Source: Tetraselmis striata (Eukaryota > Chlorophyta > Chlorodendrophyceae > Chlorodendrales > Chlorodendraceae). Taken from it: a stretch of 64,000 nucleotides of DNA. Positions 30,918-41,633 of the stretch are shown piece after piece. Every line of letters begins with the position of its first letter. Positions within the stretch are counted from its first letter, which is position 1. A program made the position numbers and the translations under genes. The DNA lies in the NCBI GenBank assembly GCA_006384855.1, contig VCJN01003061.1, positions 95,594 through 159,593 on the forward strand, written 5' to 3'. The notes below the pieces were generated by a model that saw nothing but the letters and a program-made list of their open reading frames with translations, had not been told where the DNA came from and ran no database searches.

Positions 30918-33900
30918 CTAATCCTCCTTTGGAAACGTGGAGGGCGAGGGAGAGAGCTTAAACTCCATGATGTCATTCTCCCCCGGCGGCCCGGGCGGGC
31001 TTCCCGTCATCTCCCACGGCTTGTACGCCGGCGAGTCGTCGACCCCCGGCGACGGCACGTTGGGAGGCTTCACCCAGCTGTTGGTGCGGGTCTCCAGCTT
31101 GTGCGGCGGGGGCGTGCCGTTCCAGTGCTGCTTGCGCATCAGGTCGCGGTGCTTCTCGAAGGGCGCGGTCGGGGTCGCGGCCTTGGCGGCAGATGTGCTC
31201 GGCGCTGAGGATGAGACGCCCGAGTTCAGAGCTGTCGGCCGCACACCGGAAGCCGAGCGGTCAGTCCCATCCGGGTCAGATTTAAAAGAACGGCGGGGGA
31301 AACGGGCGCTCAGGCGGGAAACAACAAAGGGCGGGGGGGGGGGGGGGGGGGGGTTGTCGATGATGGCGGGGGAGGTCACATTGAAGTTGGTTCCGCTTCA
31401 AGCCAACCGCGCCCATCTTGGGGCCCGTAAGCCCCGCCACAAACACGCTGCCGAGCTCCGCTTCCGCGCGCGCTTGCGGGATGCCCAGTTTCTCCAGATC
31501 GTAGCCCTGTGGGGCGGCAGCACAGCCACGTATGAGCGGCTTGATTATGGAGTGAATGGGGTCACGGGCGCCAAGGCGGCACTCGCTGCTTGTACATGTC
31601 AACAAGAAGTGTGGAAGAGATGGCATCCCAGAATTTGCGAGGATTGCGGAACCGCACTACTAAAATAAGCTTCAAGGTGCGAATTGATATAAATACATAT
31701 ACCTACTGTGTGAAATGTATATTCAGAGAGGGATTTTTACTAAGCGGCGCTTCGCGCCGGGGATTTGTGGAGGTGCCCCTACCTCTTGGGTTGAGCGTGG
31801 TGCGGCCGTGCGGGATACGGGCCGCTTTTAGCCGGCTTGTACAGTAGTGTTGATCCTGTAATACTGTTGTTTCCGGGTAATAATGCTTTTAGCGTTAGAT
31901 AGATTTGTCAGGAATTTATTTTTCAAAAGAGACGTATTAATTTATTTTGTAAAACAGATTAAATCTGCAAGCCGCGTAAAAGCGGGCCGCTGACTACTGG
32001 TGTGCATTACAAAAAGGCCGGTACCCAACCCACCGCTAAAAGTTGTACTACCCAAAAAAAAAAAACAGCACTGCAAGATCAGCAATACAGTACAAGCCGC
32101 CTACAGGCGGCCCGCATCCCGCACGAGGCCGCGCAGGTCGGGCCGGTCGTCAGGTCTACGGGGCGGGCACGCCGCGAATCGCCACGCCCGCCGCCTGTAC
32201 CGGCACCGGACGCCGGACGCCGCCGCTCGACCGTCGCCCGTCCGTCGACGGACGCCGGGCCCCGGGTCGGCGGACTGCCCCCGCACCGCGGCGACCCCTT
32301 TTTACAGCACCATACTTGGACTACCGTGTAGGTAAGGAATAGTCGCTGAATAGCCTCGAATGCTGATTCAGCAATAAAAACGCGCTGCGGTACCGCGTTA
32401 TTTTGGCGTTTTAGACGAATACATGACGTGCCTGAGCTAGAATACACGCGCATCCATTCAGAATCTTGCCGTCTTCGGAGGTGTGCCTAGAAATCAAACG
32501 AGCACAGATCGAACGTATGACGGTTCATACGCGAAGACGCAGCACAGGAGGACGGACGGACGGAGGACGGACGCCTAAAAATCCGTGATAAAACCGTATT
32601 GTTACCGGTATCGATTCTCGCGTATTCCAGGCGATTTCGGACGCGGCTCTCCTTTTCCTCCGCTCAACCCAAGAGGTAGGGGAACCCAAGAGGTAGGGGA
32701 ATTTATTACGCGGGGTGCACGTGGCTGGAGGGCATTACTCATATTTGCAGGACGGTAGTAAGCCTGTTTAATTCATGAACGTACGGAAAGTAAAGGAAAC
32801 TAATCATCGGAATATTAATCATCACAAAATGAAAATGGCGATTGCACATTTATACCTCTACGTGCCGAGGGAGTAGCGCTATACATGGAGATGTCAGCAT
32901 GCCCCACTTTAGACTCTGCTGTTCGTGCTCGAAGCAAATCCGCTGCGGCGAGAGCTTACCTGTTTCGCAATGTGGTAAAACGCGGCCCTGTCCTCAAGGG
33001 TCCACGGCTTGTCCGGCTGCGGGGCCGCTTTCCCCGCAAAGAAGTTGTCTTTGCCGGGGTCCGTCTCTGATGCCCCTGCCGCATGTTGCAGCTCGTCGTC
33101 GAGGTTGGTGACGAGGCCCGGCATTTCGATCACGGCCGAAGGCGGCGGGAACGCCTTGGTGGAGGCAGCCGTGCGGGGCCGCGACGCCGCCACCTGCGCA
33201 CCGAGACAACGGGCAACACCACGAAAAAATTCGGAAACTGCCATCGGCAACGTCAACGATCGCCGTAACCTTTGCTGCCCATCTTCGTAAAATACTCGTG
33301 CATCGAGATATTTGAGCTGTGCCGATACTTGTCGGAGAGGCCGACTTCGTTTATCGCTTTTATAAAGTAGCGACAAAACAAGCGAACCACAACGTGCGGG
33401 CGCGCGTCAGAACCATGCCACGACAACGATGTACCAGAGCGCGGTGCTTCGCTCGGAGATGAACAGGCGCGCTTTAAATGAAACTGTCGCCGGGAGAGAG
33501 GGTTTTGCGGGCGTCGTCACTACCTGCGGCGCGGACTGTCGATGCGAGTTGCCGGCGATGCCGTCCCATATCCTCTGCAGTGCCGACCGCTGCTGCTTGG
33601 GGGTTCCGCTCACGAGGCCCGCCTCCACACTGGTGCTGTCAGCCGACGAGCCCACGCTATGGGTGTCCGCCTCCTCGTGATCCTTCTCCTGTCATCATAA
33701 TCGCAATAGCATCAAGGGCAGGGGATGTCAGCCCGTCGGCTTCGCCAGAAAATGACGGAACAAGGAAATGCGAAATATAATATGTAAATAAATACTATTG
33801 CTCTGTATCTCGGCGGGAGTCATCAGTGTCGCGCAACAGCCAGGAGCGCTTGCCTGCTTGTCGGGACGAGGCGGTGCCGGCGCGCGGCGTCTTGCGCACA

Positions 33901-36467
33901 GGCAGCAGCAGAGAAGAGCGAGCAGCAGTAGGCACGCGACACCGCCACCAATTGTCCCCCACATCCAGAACTCCAGCCCGAGAAATCCCGGCGTTGCGGG
34001 AGGAGGTGCATCCGCATGCTTGGGCGGGGGCTGGATTGGGGTTGGAGGGGTGGAAGAAGGGAGGGGTGCGAGCGTGGTGGGCGGAGATGGTGGGAGTGGT
34101 GCGGGCGAGGGCGGCGGGGGAGGGGCCGATGGGGGCGGGGAGGATGGGGGCGGCGGTGGTGGCGGGGGCGGGGAAGGGAGCGGGGGTGGCGGCGGTGGGG
34201 GGGATGGTGGCGGCGGAGGCGGAGGGGACGGAGGCGGCTGGGACGGCGGCGTTGGTGGCGGCGGAGGCGGAGGGGGCGGCGACATTGGAGGAGGCGACAC
34301 GAAGGGCGGCGGCGGCGGGCCGACCAGCCCCGGGGGGTCTCCGTAAATCTTGGACAGCGTGACGCCGAGCCACGCGATGCAGCCCCCCGGCCCGCAAATC
34401 ACTTCCACTTCATGGGTCTGTGGCAGGTAGCCCGTGCCGGGCAAGGCGGCCCGGAAGCGCAAAGTGTGGACCCCGGTGCTGAGGGGTTTGGTGCGATAGA
34501 CGCCCGTCGCGGCGCCGGTGGTCGCCACAAGCACCTCCTCCCCGTTCGGCATCACCAGGATGACGTCCGCCAGCAGAGGCCGCTCCTCGACGTCGTCCGT
34601 CACCCGCCCGCGCACCCCCTGCTGCGCCTGCTCCGACAGCCACAGCAGCGACTCCTGGTGCGCTGCAAACAGCGACGGAAGCTCCGCCGCCTGTGCTGGG
34701 TTCAGGCCAGAGTGGCTTTCTTGATCCGAAAACGAGACCATGACTGTTGGCACGTTCTCGCTGAAGTAGAGGAAGTCAGCTATGTGCCCGTATCTCGCGC
34801 CTATGGCGGCCGTGCCGCTGCTCGCAACTGCAGACAACAATCCACCCCAACACCGCCGTCAGTGTCGCACACACTGGCGCCTCTTGGCTCGTGCACGGGC
34901 TCGACGGCAGCGGCCCGGACGGGCAGCCGCTGATCAAGCCGCTGACGGCAGCAGGCGATGGGCGTGTCGCGCACTGTATGTCGGTCCGGTGGCTCCGCGC
35001 CGGCTACGATACCCTTCGGCCAGGTAGGACATGTACTCTGCGTCGTACAGCTGCACCCAGCAGGGCAAAGGGGAGGCGCTCAGCGCGCAATCGGCCGATC
35101 AGGGGCGCCGGGGCCGTATTCAGCGAGGGCGAGCACATATTTATGTACGCTCCCAGCACCCCGCCAGACAGAAACCCGGCAGGCGGTCGCAAGTAGCAGC
35201 CACACCTGGTCCGTGCAGCTGCCGGCGACCGGCGTGCTCGTTGAATCGTACGGCCCGCAGGCAAAGGGCGGGTAGGTCACCCTGCCGCCAGCGGCGGCGT
35301 ACACGAGCACCAGCGACAACGGCACGCCGCGCGCCCACTGTTTGAAAAACTCGGCCTCAGGCTCCAGTGTCGGGAGCGCGAACCGCTCGTAGATCGGGGA
35401 GCCGGTGGCGCCGACGGGACCCAGGCTGGCGCAGAGCTGCAACGTGGACATCGGGCACCGCCAGGCGTCAGCGGGGGCGCCGTCGCAAGGATGTCGCCCC
35501 TTCAAGCCTGAAAGAGCTGTTTCTGCGAAATTATTTCACAACGCCGTGTGGGGTGCAGCGAGGGTGGGAGGGCTGCGCTCACCTCTTGCTGGCAGTAGCC
35601 GACCGGGTCGGGGCCGAGTCGGAAGCTGGGCCGCCCGAGAGCATCGGCGCAAATGGATGGCGACTGGCAGGATCGGTACCTCTGCCCGTCAAACATGTTC
35701 TCAAGATAGAAACGGTCCTGCACGCGCACAAACACCTCGACAAGTGAGCGACCGGCGCGCCCGTCAGGACACCTCCAGAGCCGCACCCACATAGTCCGGG
35801 ACAGCCTTACCGTGCTGAGCCCCACAAAGTTGGTGAGCAGGTCGTAGGCCTGGTTGTCCGCCCCGAAATTGTCCGCGGTGCCGAAGCGATGGCCATCGGG
35901 ATTTAGGCTGACGATGAAGTGGAAGTGCGTCTGTGGCGCAGCAGCAGTTGGGTAGGTCAGCCCTCAAGCGGACGAACAGCTGGGGGAAAGGGGGGGGGGT
36001 GGTGAGTTGCACCCGGTAGAGGGCGAGGGGCGTTCTGTTGCGGCCAGCAGGGCAGCGCTCACCGTGTCGAGAAGCTGCCGGATTCGCTGGTCGTTCGATG
36101 TATATCCTTCGCAGAGCAGGTTGATAAAGTACAACAGCACCTCCCGGCCCGACGCCTCCGTCCCCCTGCACAGAGCGCAGAGGAAAGTCAGGCGCCCGCG
36201 CACCTACTGGAAAACACCCCCGGGTCAGGGCGCGTCCCAATGACTGGGAGAGGGGGGGGGGGGGGGGGGGTGGCACCTGATGCCGGCCACCATTGCGACA
36301 TGCGGGCGCGAGGGGGAGTCTGGCGGGGACAGCGCGCTCGGCAGGTCCGACGAGATCACCATCTCATAGAGAGCGCCGCCGTAGATTGAGGTCGCCTGGG
36401 AGGCGAGGCGCCGCCGGTGGGCGATGTCCGGGTAGCGCTCCGCCGTCAGCCGGAGAAACGCCGAGAT
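30918..36467 (-). CDS. M14B carboxypeptidase-like membrane protein, predicted inactive
   Basis: Exons that join in frame: 36467-36277, 36165-36063, 35930-35811, 35717-35583, 35499-35206, 35050-35013, 34817-33854, 33688-33524, 33193-32960; then probably 31506-31400 and a last exon ending at TAG 30918. The fold order fits carboxypeptidase D/E/N: FLRLTAERYPDIA, GREVLLYFINLLCEGY, IVSLNPDGHRFG, then a transthyretin-like domain (VRGRVTDD, GVYRTKPLSTG). Zinc motif HxxE reads RGTE, the HGG block reads AAAGG, DLNRNF reads DLLTNF, and the catalytic Glu position reads Ser. A long Pro-rich stalk (34040-34330), one membrane helix (GGGVACLLLLALLCCCLC) and a cytoplasmic tail follow. The 33854 donor would be GC. 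Upstream exons, including YHNW near 36905-36960, are unresolved. Confidence 0.75.
31773..32690. repeat. Inverted repeat pair with hairpin units between
   Basis: CCCCTACCTCTTGGGTTGAG at 31776-31795 recurs inverted at 32664-32685, where it is followed by a further tandem AACCCAAGAGGTAGGGG. Between the arms lie an inverted (31815-31835) and two direct (31966-32116) hairpin units. The structure looks like a non-autonomous inverted-repeat element inside an intron of the M14-like gene. Terminal limits and target duplication were not found. Confidence 0.5.
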
Positions 36468-37487
36468 CTGCAGGACGCACATGGCATGCCGTCAGAATGC
36501 CTTGCAGCATGGATTCTGTGCTGTCAGGCCGCGACACCAGGGCCTGCCATGCCGGTGCAGGCAAGCATGCCCTGGCGCATCCAGTGCGTGGATTGACGTG
36601 CGCACATTGAGGCCCCTCCCCCCCTGGCGAGCTACCCCGTCCGCTACGAGCTACAGCGCCGACGAGGATGATAATTGAGAGTGCCAATCAGATATCGCTT
36701 GGAATTGTGGACACAGGCAGTGGGCCAAACGTAGCTGTTGGGCAAAGTCAATGGGTGCAAGCTGGTGCAATCTGCGCTGGTTCTCTTGCGGCTAGAGTGG
36801 GCACCGCAGCGGGGAGTCCGCCCGGGAGCGGCCAGTGCAGAGGGTGAGGGGCAGGCTGGAGAGGGCGCGCTCGCCTGATCCTCCCCGCCGTCTGGGGACC
36901 AGTTGTGGTATGTGCCCAGCGCAAAGCTCTCATCCGCGCTCGCGGCATCGCCTTCGCCTGCCTGCCTGAGCCGCCTGCCTTGGCGGTGCAGCAATCTCGG
37001 ATGGTCGCCCACGCTGCAGAGGAGGCAGCACCCAGCAGTGAGGACAGCATCATCACTCGGTGCTGCTCCCTTCCCAGCCTCAGCCTCCGCACTCCACACC
37101 TACCCACAAGCGCTGTGCTGCGGGACCCGGGGGAGGCAGTTGTGGGGGATGGCATGCACCGCGCCTCCCCCACACACAAGTAAACTGATTCACAGGATAG
37201 CACATCCTGGTACCGCCTGAGCATCGGTACGGGCTCTGCTCCCCGCTTTGCACCAGAGAGTGGAAGCCGTCAGGTGGCAGAGCGCACCTCCCCGCGCCTT
37301 GCGAGTGGGAGCGGCTTTCCCACTGCTTGCCTTCACCGGTCATCTTTTCGCTCTGCGGCACACAGCCTGATGGTAAGCCATGGTCCAGATTCTCTACAAA
37401 GTGTTCACCGACTTCGGCAGTATGCGCGCAGAGCGCTCATCAGGGAGAAGAGGGGGTGGGTAGAGGGAAGCGTGCGCGCGCACGTGT

Positions 37488-37545
37488 GTGTGAGAGAGAG
37501 AGAGAGAGAGAAGGAGGGGGGGGGGGGGGGGGGGGGGGGGGAGGG
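37488..37545 (+). repeat. (GA)n followed by long G tract
   Basis: About 22 bases of GA are followed by a G run of about 25 bases. Similar G tracts lie at about 30892-30914, 31326-31354, 35989-35998 and 36252-36270, all C-runs on the strand of the M14-like gene. Confidence 0.9.
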
Positions 37546-38095
37546 GGGTCACTTGCGCTGCCACCAACGCGCAGAGGAGGAGGAGACCCCTGGCGGTGCA
37601 GCCGTGGAAAGCCCACATCGCGGCGTGCGCCTTTCCGCCCGGCATGATCATCCACTGGACCAGTGCTGGAGAATCCCGGAGTGAGATGGGCGTCGTCGCC
37701 CCCGCTTAGGTCGCTGTAATGGGTACTCGTACGTCTGGCTGATGCGCGCGTGTATTTTTCGGCATGCTGCTCGGCGTGCCGCGTGCCAGGTCTCGCCAGA
37801 CTCGCCGGGGTACTCTATACCATAGCAGCGGCACCACGCTCCCTGATTCCTGCCAGGATCTGTAAGCAGCAGAGAAGCAGAACTCAGGACGTCCTTCCAC
37901 TCCGGTTCCGCGTCTGGGGAAGCGTGTCGACGTTGTGGCTGTGGTGGGGCACGCGGTCCGGCGGATGCGTCGTCTTGACGGTCGTGACATCGGCGCGCGA
38001 CGAGGTGTTTCGTGCGCGGCGCTAGTTGCAGTGCGCGATGCGCGCGCTCGCGGTCCTTGCGCAGAAGTCATTCAGTTATCAGTCATTGTTTGCCT

Positions 38096-38248
38096 CGATG
38101 CCATAGGGTTCTTTGTTTTGTTCCGCCCCCGGGACAGTACCAGTGAAACCCTTGCAGCGTCCTACGACGGCCGTTTAGGCAGCAATCCAGTTACGGAAAG
38201 CCCTGGGTAGGCGACGCTCCGTTACAGTCATCACGATGCCATAGGGTT
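38096..38248 (+). mobile_element. Short retroposon-like insertion with 15-bp direct repeats
   Basis: CGATGCCATAGGGTT occurs at 38096-38110 and 38234-38248, flanking a segment whose core (38113-38215) matches 18285-18393. A 15-bp target duplication around a repeated, non-coding 120-bp sequence is what SINE-like insertion leaves. No A/B box promoter was identified. Confidence 0.5.
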
Positions 38249-38263
38249 GTTTATAAATGAAAC

Positions 38264-38459
38264 TGTAGGGTTTCCTTGGGAGGAACGACCTAGGAAACCC
38301 TGGTTTTCGCAGCGCCGTCAGGGTTAAGTGACGACCCTGCCGGCCCGGTACGCCAGTACCAGCCGGCGCCGGTCCGGCGGCGCCCTTTAGCCGAGTATAA
38401 AGGGCGGCCGCGGACCGGGGGCGCCTTCAGTTGTTGGAAGGCACCCGACTATATTGTCT
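38264..38459 (+). repeat. Split repeat A1
   Basis: Starts TGTAGGGTTTCC. It contains an inverted pair (GGGTTTCC / GGAAACCC) around 38272-38312 and a TATA-like GAGTATAAAGGG at 38393-38404, about 60 bases before the gag ORF. Confidence 0.9.
38393..38404 (+). promoter_or_regulatory. TATA-like promoter element in repeat A
   Basis: GAGTATAAAGGG followed by a GC-rich stretch; the same sequence lies in A2 (41358-41369). Its place ahead of gag suggests the element's internal promoter. Inferred from sequence only. Confidence 0.5.
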
Positions 38460-39593
38460 TCTACGACTGGTACATTTGCGTTTCGTCTTCGACTACAAAA
38501 ATTCAATTTCTTCTGCGTTGTGTGTTTGATCCCGGCACTCACCATGGCTCGCTCCGCGAGTACGTCTTGGGCTTGGCTCTTTGTCTCGCTCATGGTGTTG
38601 TCGCCATGCTTTCTCGTCTCTGTTTTAGCAGTAGACAAGTTTGAACTCGTTTGGAATGAGTTACTGGACTCCCGTAAAGCTCTTCGTGAGCAACTCGTTT
38701 CGCGCGAAAATCATCTCACTGTCCTAGGTGCCGACACTCTACCTGCAGACGGGGTAGCTGAATCTCCCTCTCTCGTCGCCGCTAGACAGGCAGTAGCGGA
38801 TACTTCTGCTACCCTACTCCGTATCGAACGAGAGGTTTCTGAGCTTAGGCAGGCAGTCGCGTCGTCGAGCGGTCCGTCCACTTCGGCTTCAGCTTCGAAA
38901 CGCGTTGCGGAGAGGGACGCCGACTACGACCGCAAGGGCAAGAGACCAGCTCAACCTCCGGCTATGGAAGCACCGTCTCGCTCCATCAACGCACCCGAGG
39001 ATGGCTGGCTGGACAAAGAGGGTAAGGTTCACCGCCGCCATACCGCTGATGCTCGTATTCTTCAACGCGACCTAGACGACGTCTTCCAGATCTATGACCT
39101 TTTGGCACCGACGGAGGAGCCTCTGCGTGACTTGGTGGAGGACGGCACCGATCTTCCTGCTTCCTCGCTAGCGTCGTCTGCGGAGCTGTTCAAGACGATC
39201 ACCACGGCACTGGCTTTGTGTACCACTGTGGCTCTTCGGATTAACAAGCGTGGCAAGAAGCTGCATGTGGAGCACGAGTACGGCGCGGAAGTCGCCAAGG
39301 AGTTTGATGCAGTGGACCCTCTCGGCGAGAAGGGCCCAGCGGACTACAAGGAGCTGAAGAAGGCGATTGAGAAGGTCAAGGCCAAGAAACATTCCTCTTC
39401 TTCTTCTCGCGAGAAGCCTTCTTCCTCTTCTCGCGAGCCCGAGTCTTTTCACCGTGGGAGCGACGACCGGAGGGAGGGCGGCCGTCGCGAGGAGAAGTCT
39501 CCTTCTGGTCGGTCTTCTGCTGCGGACATCACCTGTTATCGCTGCCTGAGGAAGGGACACTTCAGTAGGGACTGCCCGAGTGCACGTCGATGA
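38454..39593 (+). CDS. Gag-like protein with zinc knuckle
   Basis: The open frame is 379 codons. The ATG at 38544 (MARSASTSWAW) is a likely alternative start. The N-terminal third is unusually hydrophobic (two segments near 38500-38530 and 38565-38630), then coiled-coil-like (RIEREVSELRQAV), a basic Ser-rich region and a CCHC zinc knuckle CYRCLRKGHFSRDC near the end (39530-39575). The zinc knuckle, position after repeat A1 and RT relics downstream make it the nucleocapsid/gag gene of the YR retroelement. The frame is intact. Confidence 0.75.
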   Translation: MSSTTGTFAFRLRLQKFNFFCVVCLIPALTMARSASTSWAWLFVSLMVLSPCFLVSVLAVDKFELVWNELLDSRKALREQLVSRENHLTVLGADTLPADGVAESPSLVAARQAVADTSATLLRIEREVSELRQAVASSSGPSTSASASKRVAERDADYDRKGKRPAQPPAMEAPSRSINAPEDGWLDKEGKVHRRHTADARILQRDLDDVFQIYDLLAPTEEPLRDLVEDGTDLPASSLASSAELFKTITTALALCTTVALRINKRGKKLHVEHEYGAEVAKEFDAVDPLGEKGPADYKELKKAIEKVKAKKHSSSSSREKPSSSSREPESFHRGSDDRREGGRREEKSPSGRSSAADITCYRCLRKGHFSRDCPSARR

Positions 39594-40249
39594 AGCTGTG
39601 GAGTCTGCAATCCTCCTGGCCTCGCCAGTGATGGTGTTTCATGTAGCTGCAGTTAGGCCTCCGGGCGACTGCCTGTTAGCCCTCCTCCGGGAGCTGAGCT
39701 CATGCTCGTGTCATAGCAGCTCTGATCTCCTCAAGGAGGGTCACCTGTTAGGTAGCGTATCTCCGAGAGATACCTCGTATGTAATACATATGATGTCCCC
39801 TGCGACTCTGTGCTGCCCCTGGCAGTTGTCTCGGCATCTGTCCATAAGTTGGCCGGCGATGCATTCGTGTAAAGGGCGGCACACCATGTGTGACGATTCA
39901 TATCTCCCGTTGTGTCGGAGCGATACTTAATTTGAAAATACTGTTATTTTCAGTTTCAGACGATTTCGAGTTCAAACTCATTGTTTGATTCATGCAGCAG
40001 TCATCCAGGCTGCCTGCTGGCCACTATGATGTTGTCTTTGGTGTTGGCATTTTGTGACGGTTTTAACGTCAGCTAATTTTGAGCTTCCTCATGAGCCGAC
40101 TCTGGACGTCAATTCTCCTGTGGATTCGGCCTGTGATATCCGTAAAGGCTGGCAATTTTTGGGACAGCTTCTCTGAATCAGTCAGAGACAGTCAAGGCAG
40201 AGATTGGGTCAGGCATGGCTACCGTATAAACTGAGCTGATGGTCCCGCA

Positions 40250-40800
40250 CCACCCAGTCATCTGCCAAATCACCCTTCCGCGCTGCAGCACCCCGATTTA
40301 ATTTATTGATGGGCAGATCGCTTTGTTGTTGCCACTGGGCCATATCAGAGAAGAACCTATGCGTCCTGTGGTACTAAACCCTTTGCGTGTGGTTCCCAAA
40401 CCCCATGGTGGACTCAGGCTGATATGCGATCAGCGTCATGTCAACAAGCATTTGGTTTATACTCCCTTCAGGAGGGAGTCGTTATCTAGTTGTCAGACCT
40501 GGTGAATCCCGGCGACAGGCTGACCAGCATAGATCTGACTCAGGGCTATTATCATGTCCGCCGCCATGACTCAGCTGTTCCTTACATACAGCGGGTCTGA
40601 ATGGAGAGGAAAATTCTACACTTGGCGAGTTCTATGCTTTGGGCTGTCTGATGCCCCCCGCTGCGTTTTTACAAGTCATGGGAGTTCTGGTGCGACACTG
40701 GCGCAGTAGGGGCATCAAAATGCTATGCTATTTGGATGACTGGTTGTGCATCTCTGACTCTGTCAGTAAGGCACATAGTAGGTGCTTCCGCCGCCGCTAA
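40250..40800 (+). pseudogene. DIRS-like reverse transcriptase relic
   Basis: Broken frames contain VVLNPLRVVPKPHGGLRLIC, HVNKHLVYTPFRRESL, then in other frames DLTQGYYHV-like and GIKMLCYLDDWLC, the RT active site in the YLDDW form typical of DIRS-group RT. At least three frame changes separate the pieces. RNase H, methyltransferase and YR domains are not recognisable downstream. Confidence 0.7.
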
Positions 40801-41161
40801 CGCAGACATCCCGCTCACTACATGGGACTAGCATGGTGGCTGGAAGTCAATCTCTGCTCAGCTCCGCTATATGGGGCTGGATGAGGAGCACGTTCTGTCC
40901 GTGTCGCGTGCGATCCTGTCACTTGTTGAAGAGGACGAACTGGACGATAGTGACGGTGAGAGTTCACCATCCGACACTGACTCGGATACCTCCCGGGACA
41001 CATCTTAGGTCCCGTTCTAATGGCATTTCTATACCGTGCTGGTGATGCCCGTTCCTGGGTTTATTCGGTTGTTCCTGATTGAATATAATTCCCTGTATAA
41101 TTTGGCTCACATATGTCCGTGTACGAGCCCCGCCAGACCGACCACAATTCTTTCATTTGTT

Positions 41162-41228
41162 GGATCTTTTGGTCCCAGCCGACCCCGTACATTTTGATGC
41201 AAAATCTACGCTGTCTAGCTGCGAAAAC
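41162..41228 (+). repeat. Split repeat B1
   Basis: 67 bp, GGATCTTTTGGTCCCAGCC to GCTGCGAAAAC, identical to B2 at 44044-44110 and abutting A2. Confidence 0.92.
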
Positions 41229-41424
41229 TGTAGGGTTTCCTTGGGAGGAACGACCTAGGAAACCCTGGTTTTCGCAGCGCCGTCAGGGTTAAGTGACAAC
41301 CCTGCCGGCCCGGTACGCCAGTACCGGCCGGCGCCGGTCCGGCGGCGCCCTTTAGCCGAGTATAAAGGGCGGCCGCGGACCGGGGGCGCCTTCAGTTGTT
41401 GGAAGGCACCCGACCATATTGTCT
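41229..41424 (+). repeat. Split repeat A2
   Basis: Second copy of A1. With the GCGAAAAC from B1 and GTTTTCGC at about 41268 it can form a longer hairpin than A1 does at the element's left end. Confidence 0.9.
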
Positions 41425-41633
41425 CCCACCCACCCGCCCGGAGACAATTAGTCGCTTGTGTGCTACGTTTCCGGATGCTGCTCGATTTAGATTAGGGTTA
41501 GTCTGGTTAGTTGTGAAAGCACCTGAGGTGGGGAGTGAATATCATTTTGATATACGTCATCCCACAGGGGTGTTGCGTGTCCGATAAGCCCAGGTGCGGC
41601 AGCAATTAGTCAGGCTTTCCGAGCATCTTAGCC

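Noticed and set aside
31500-31640. Plus-strand ORF 30937-31668 as a gene
   Set aside because: It contains a poly-Gly stretch from a G tract and is antisense to exons with better coding character.
33798-34933. Long Gly/Arg- or Gly-rich plus-strand ORFs
   Set aside because: They are the antisense of the Pro-rich stalk of the minus-strand M14-like protein.
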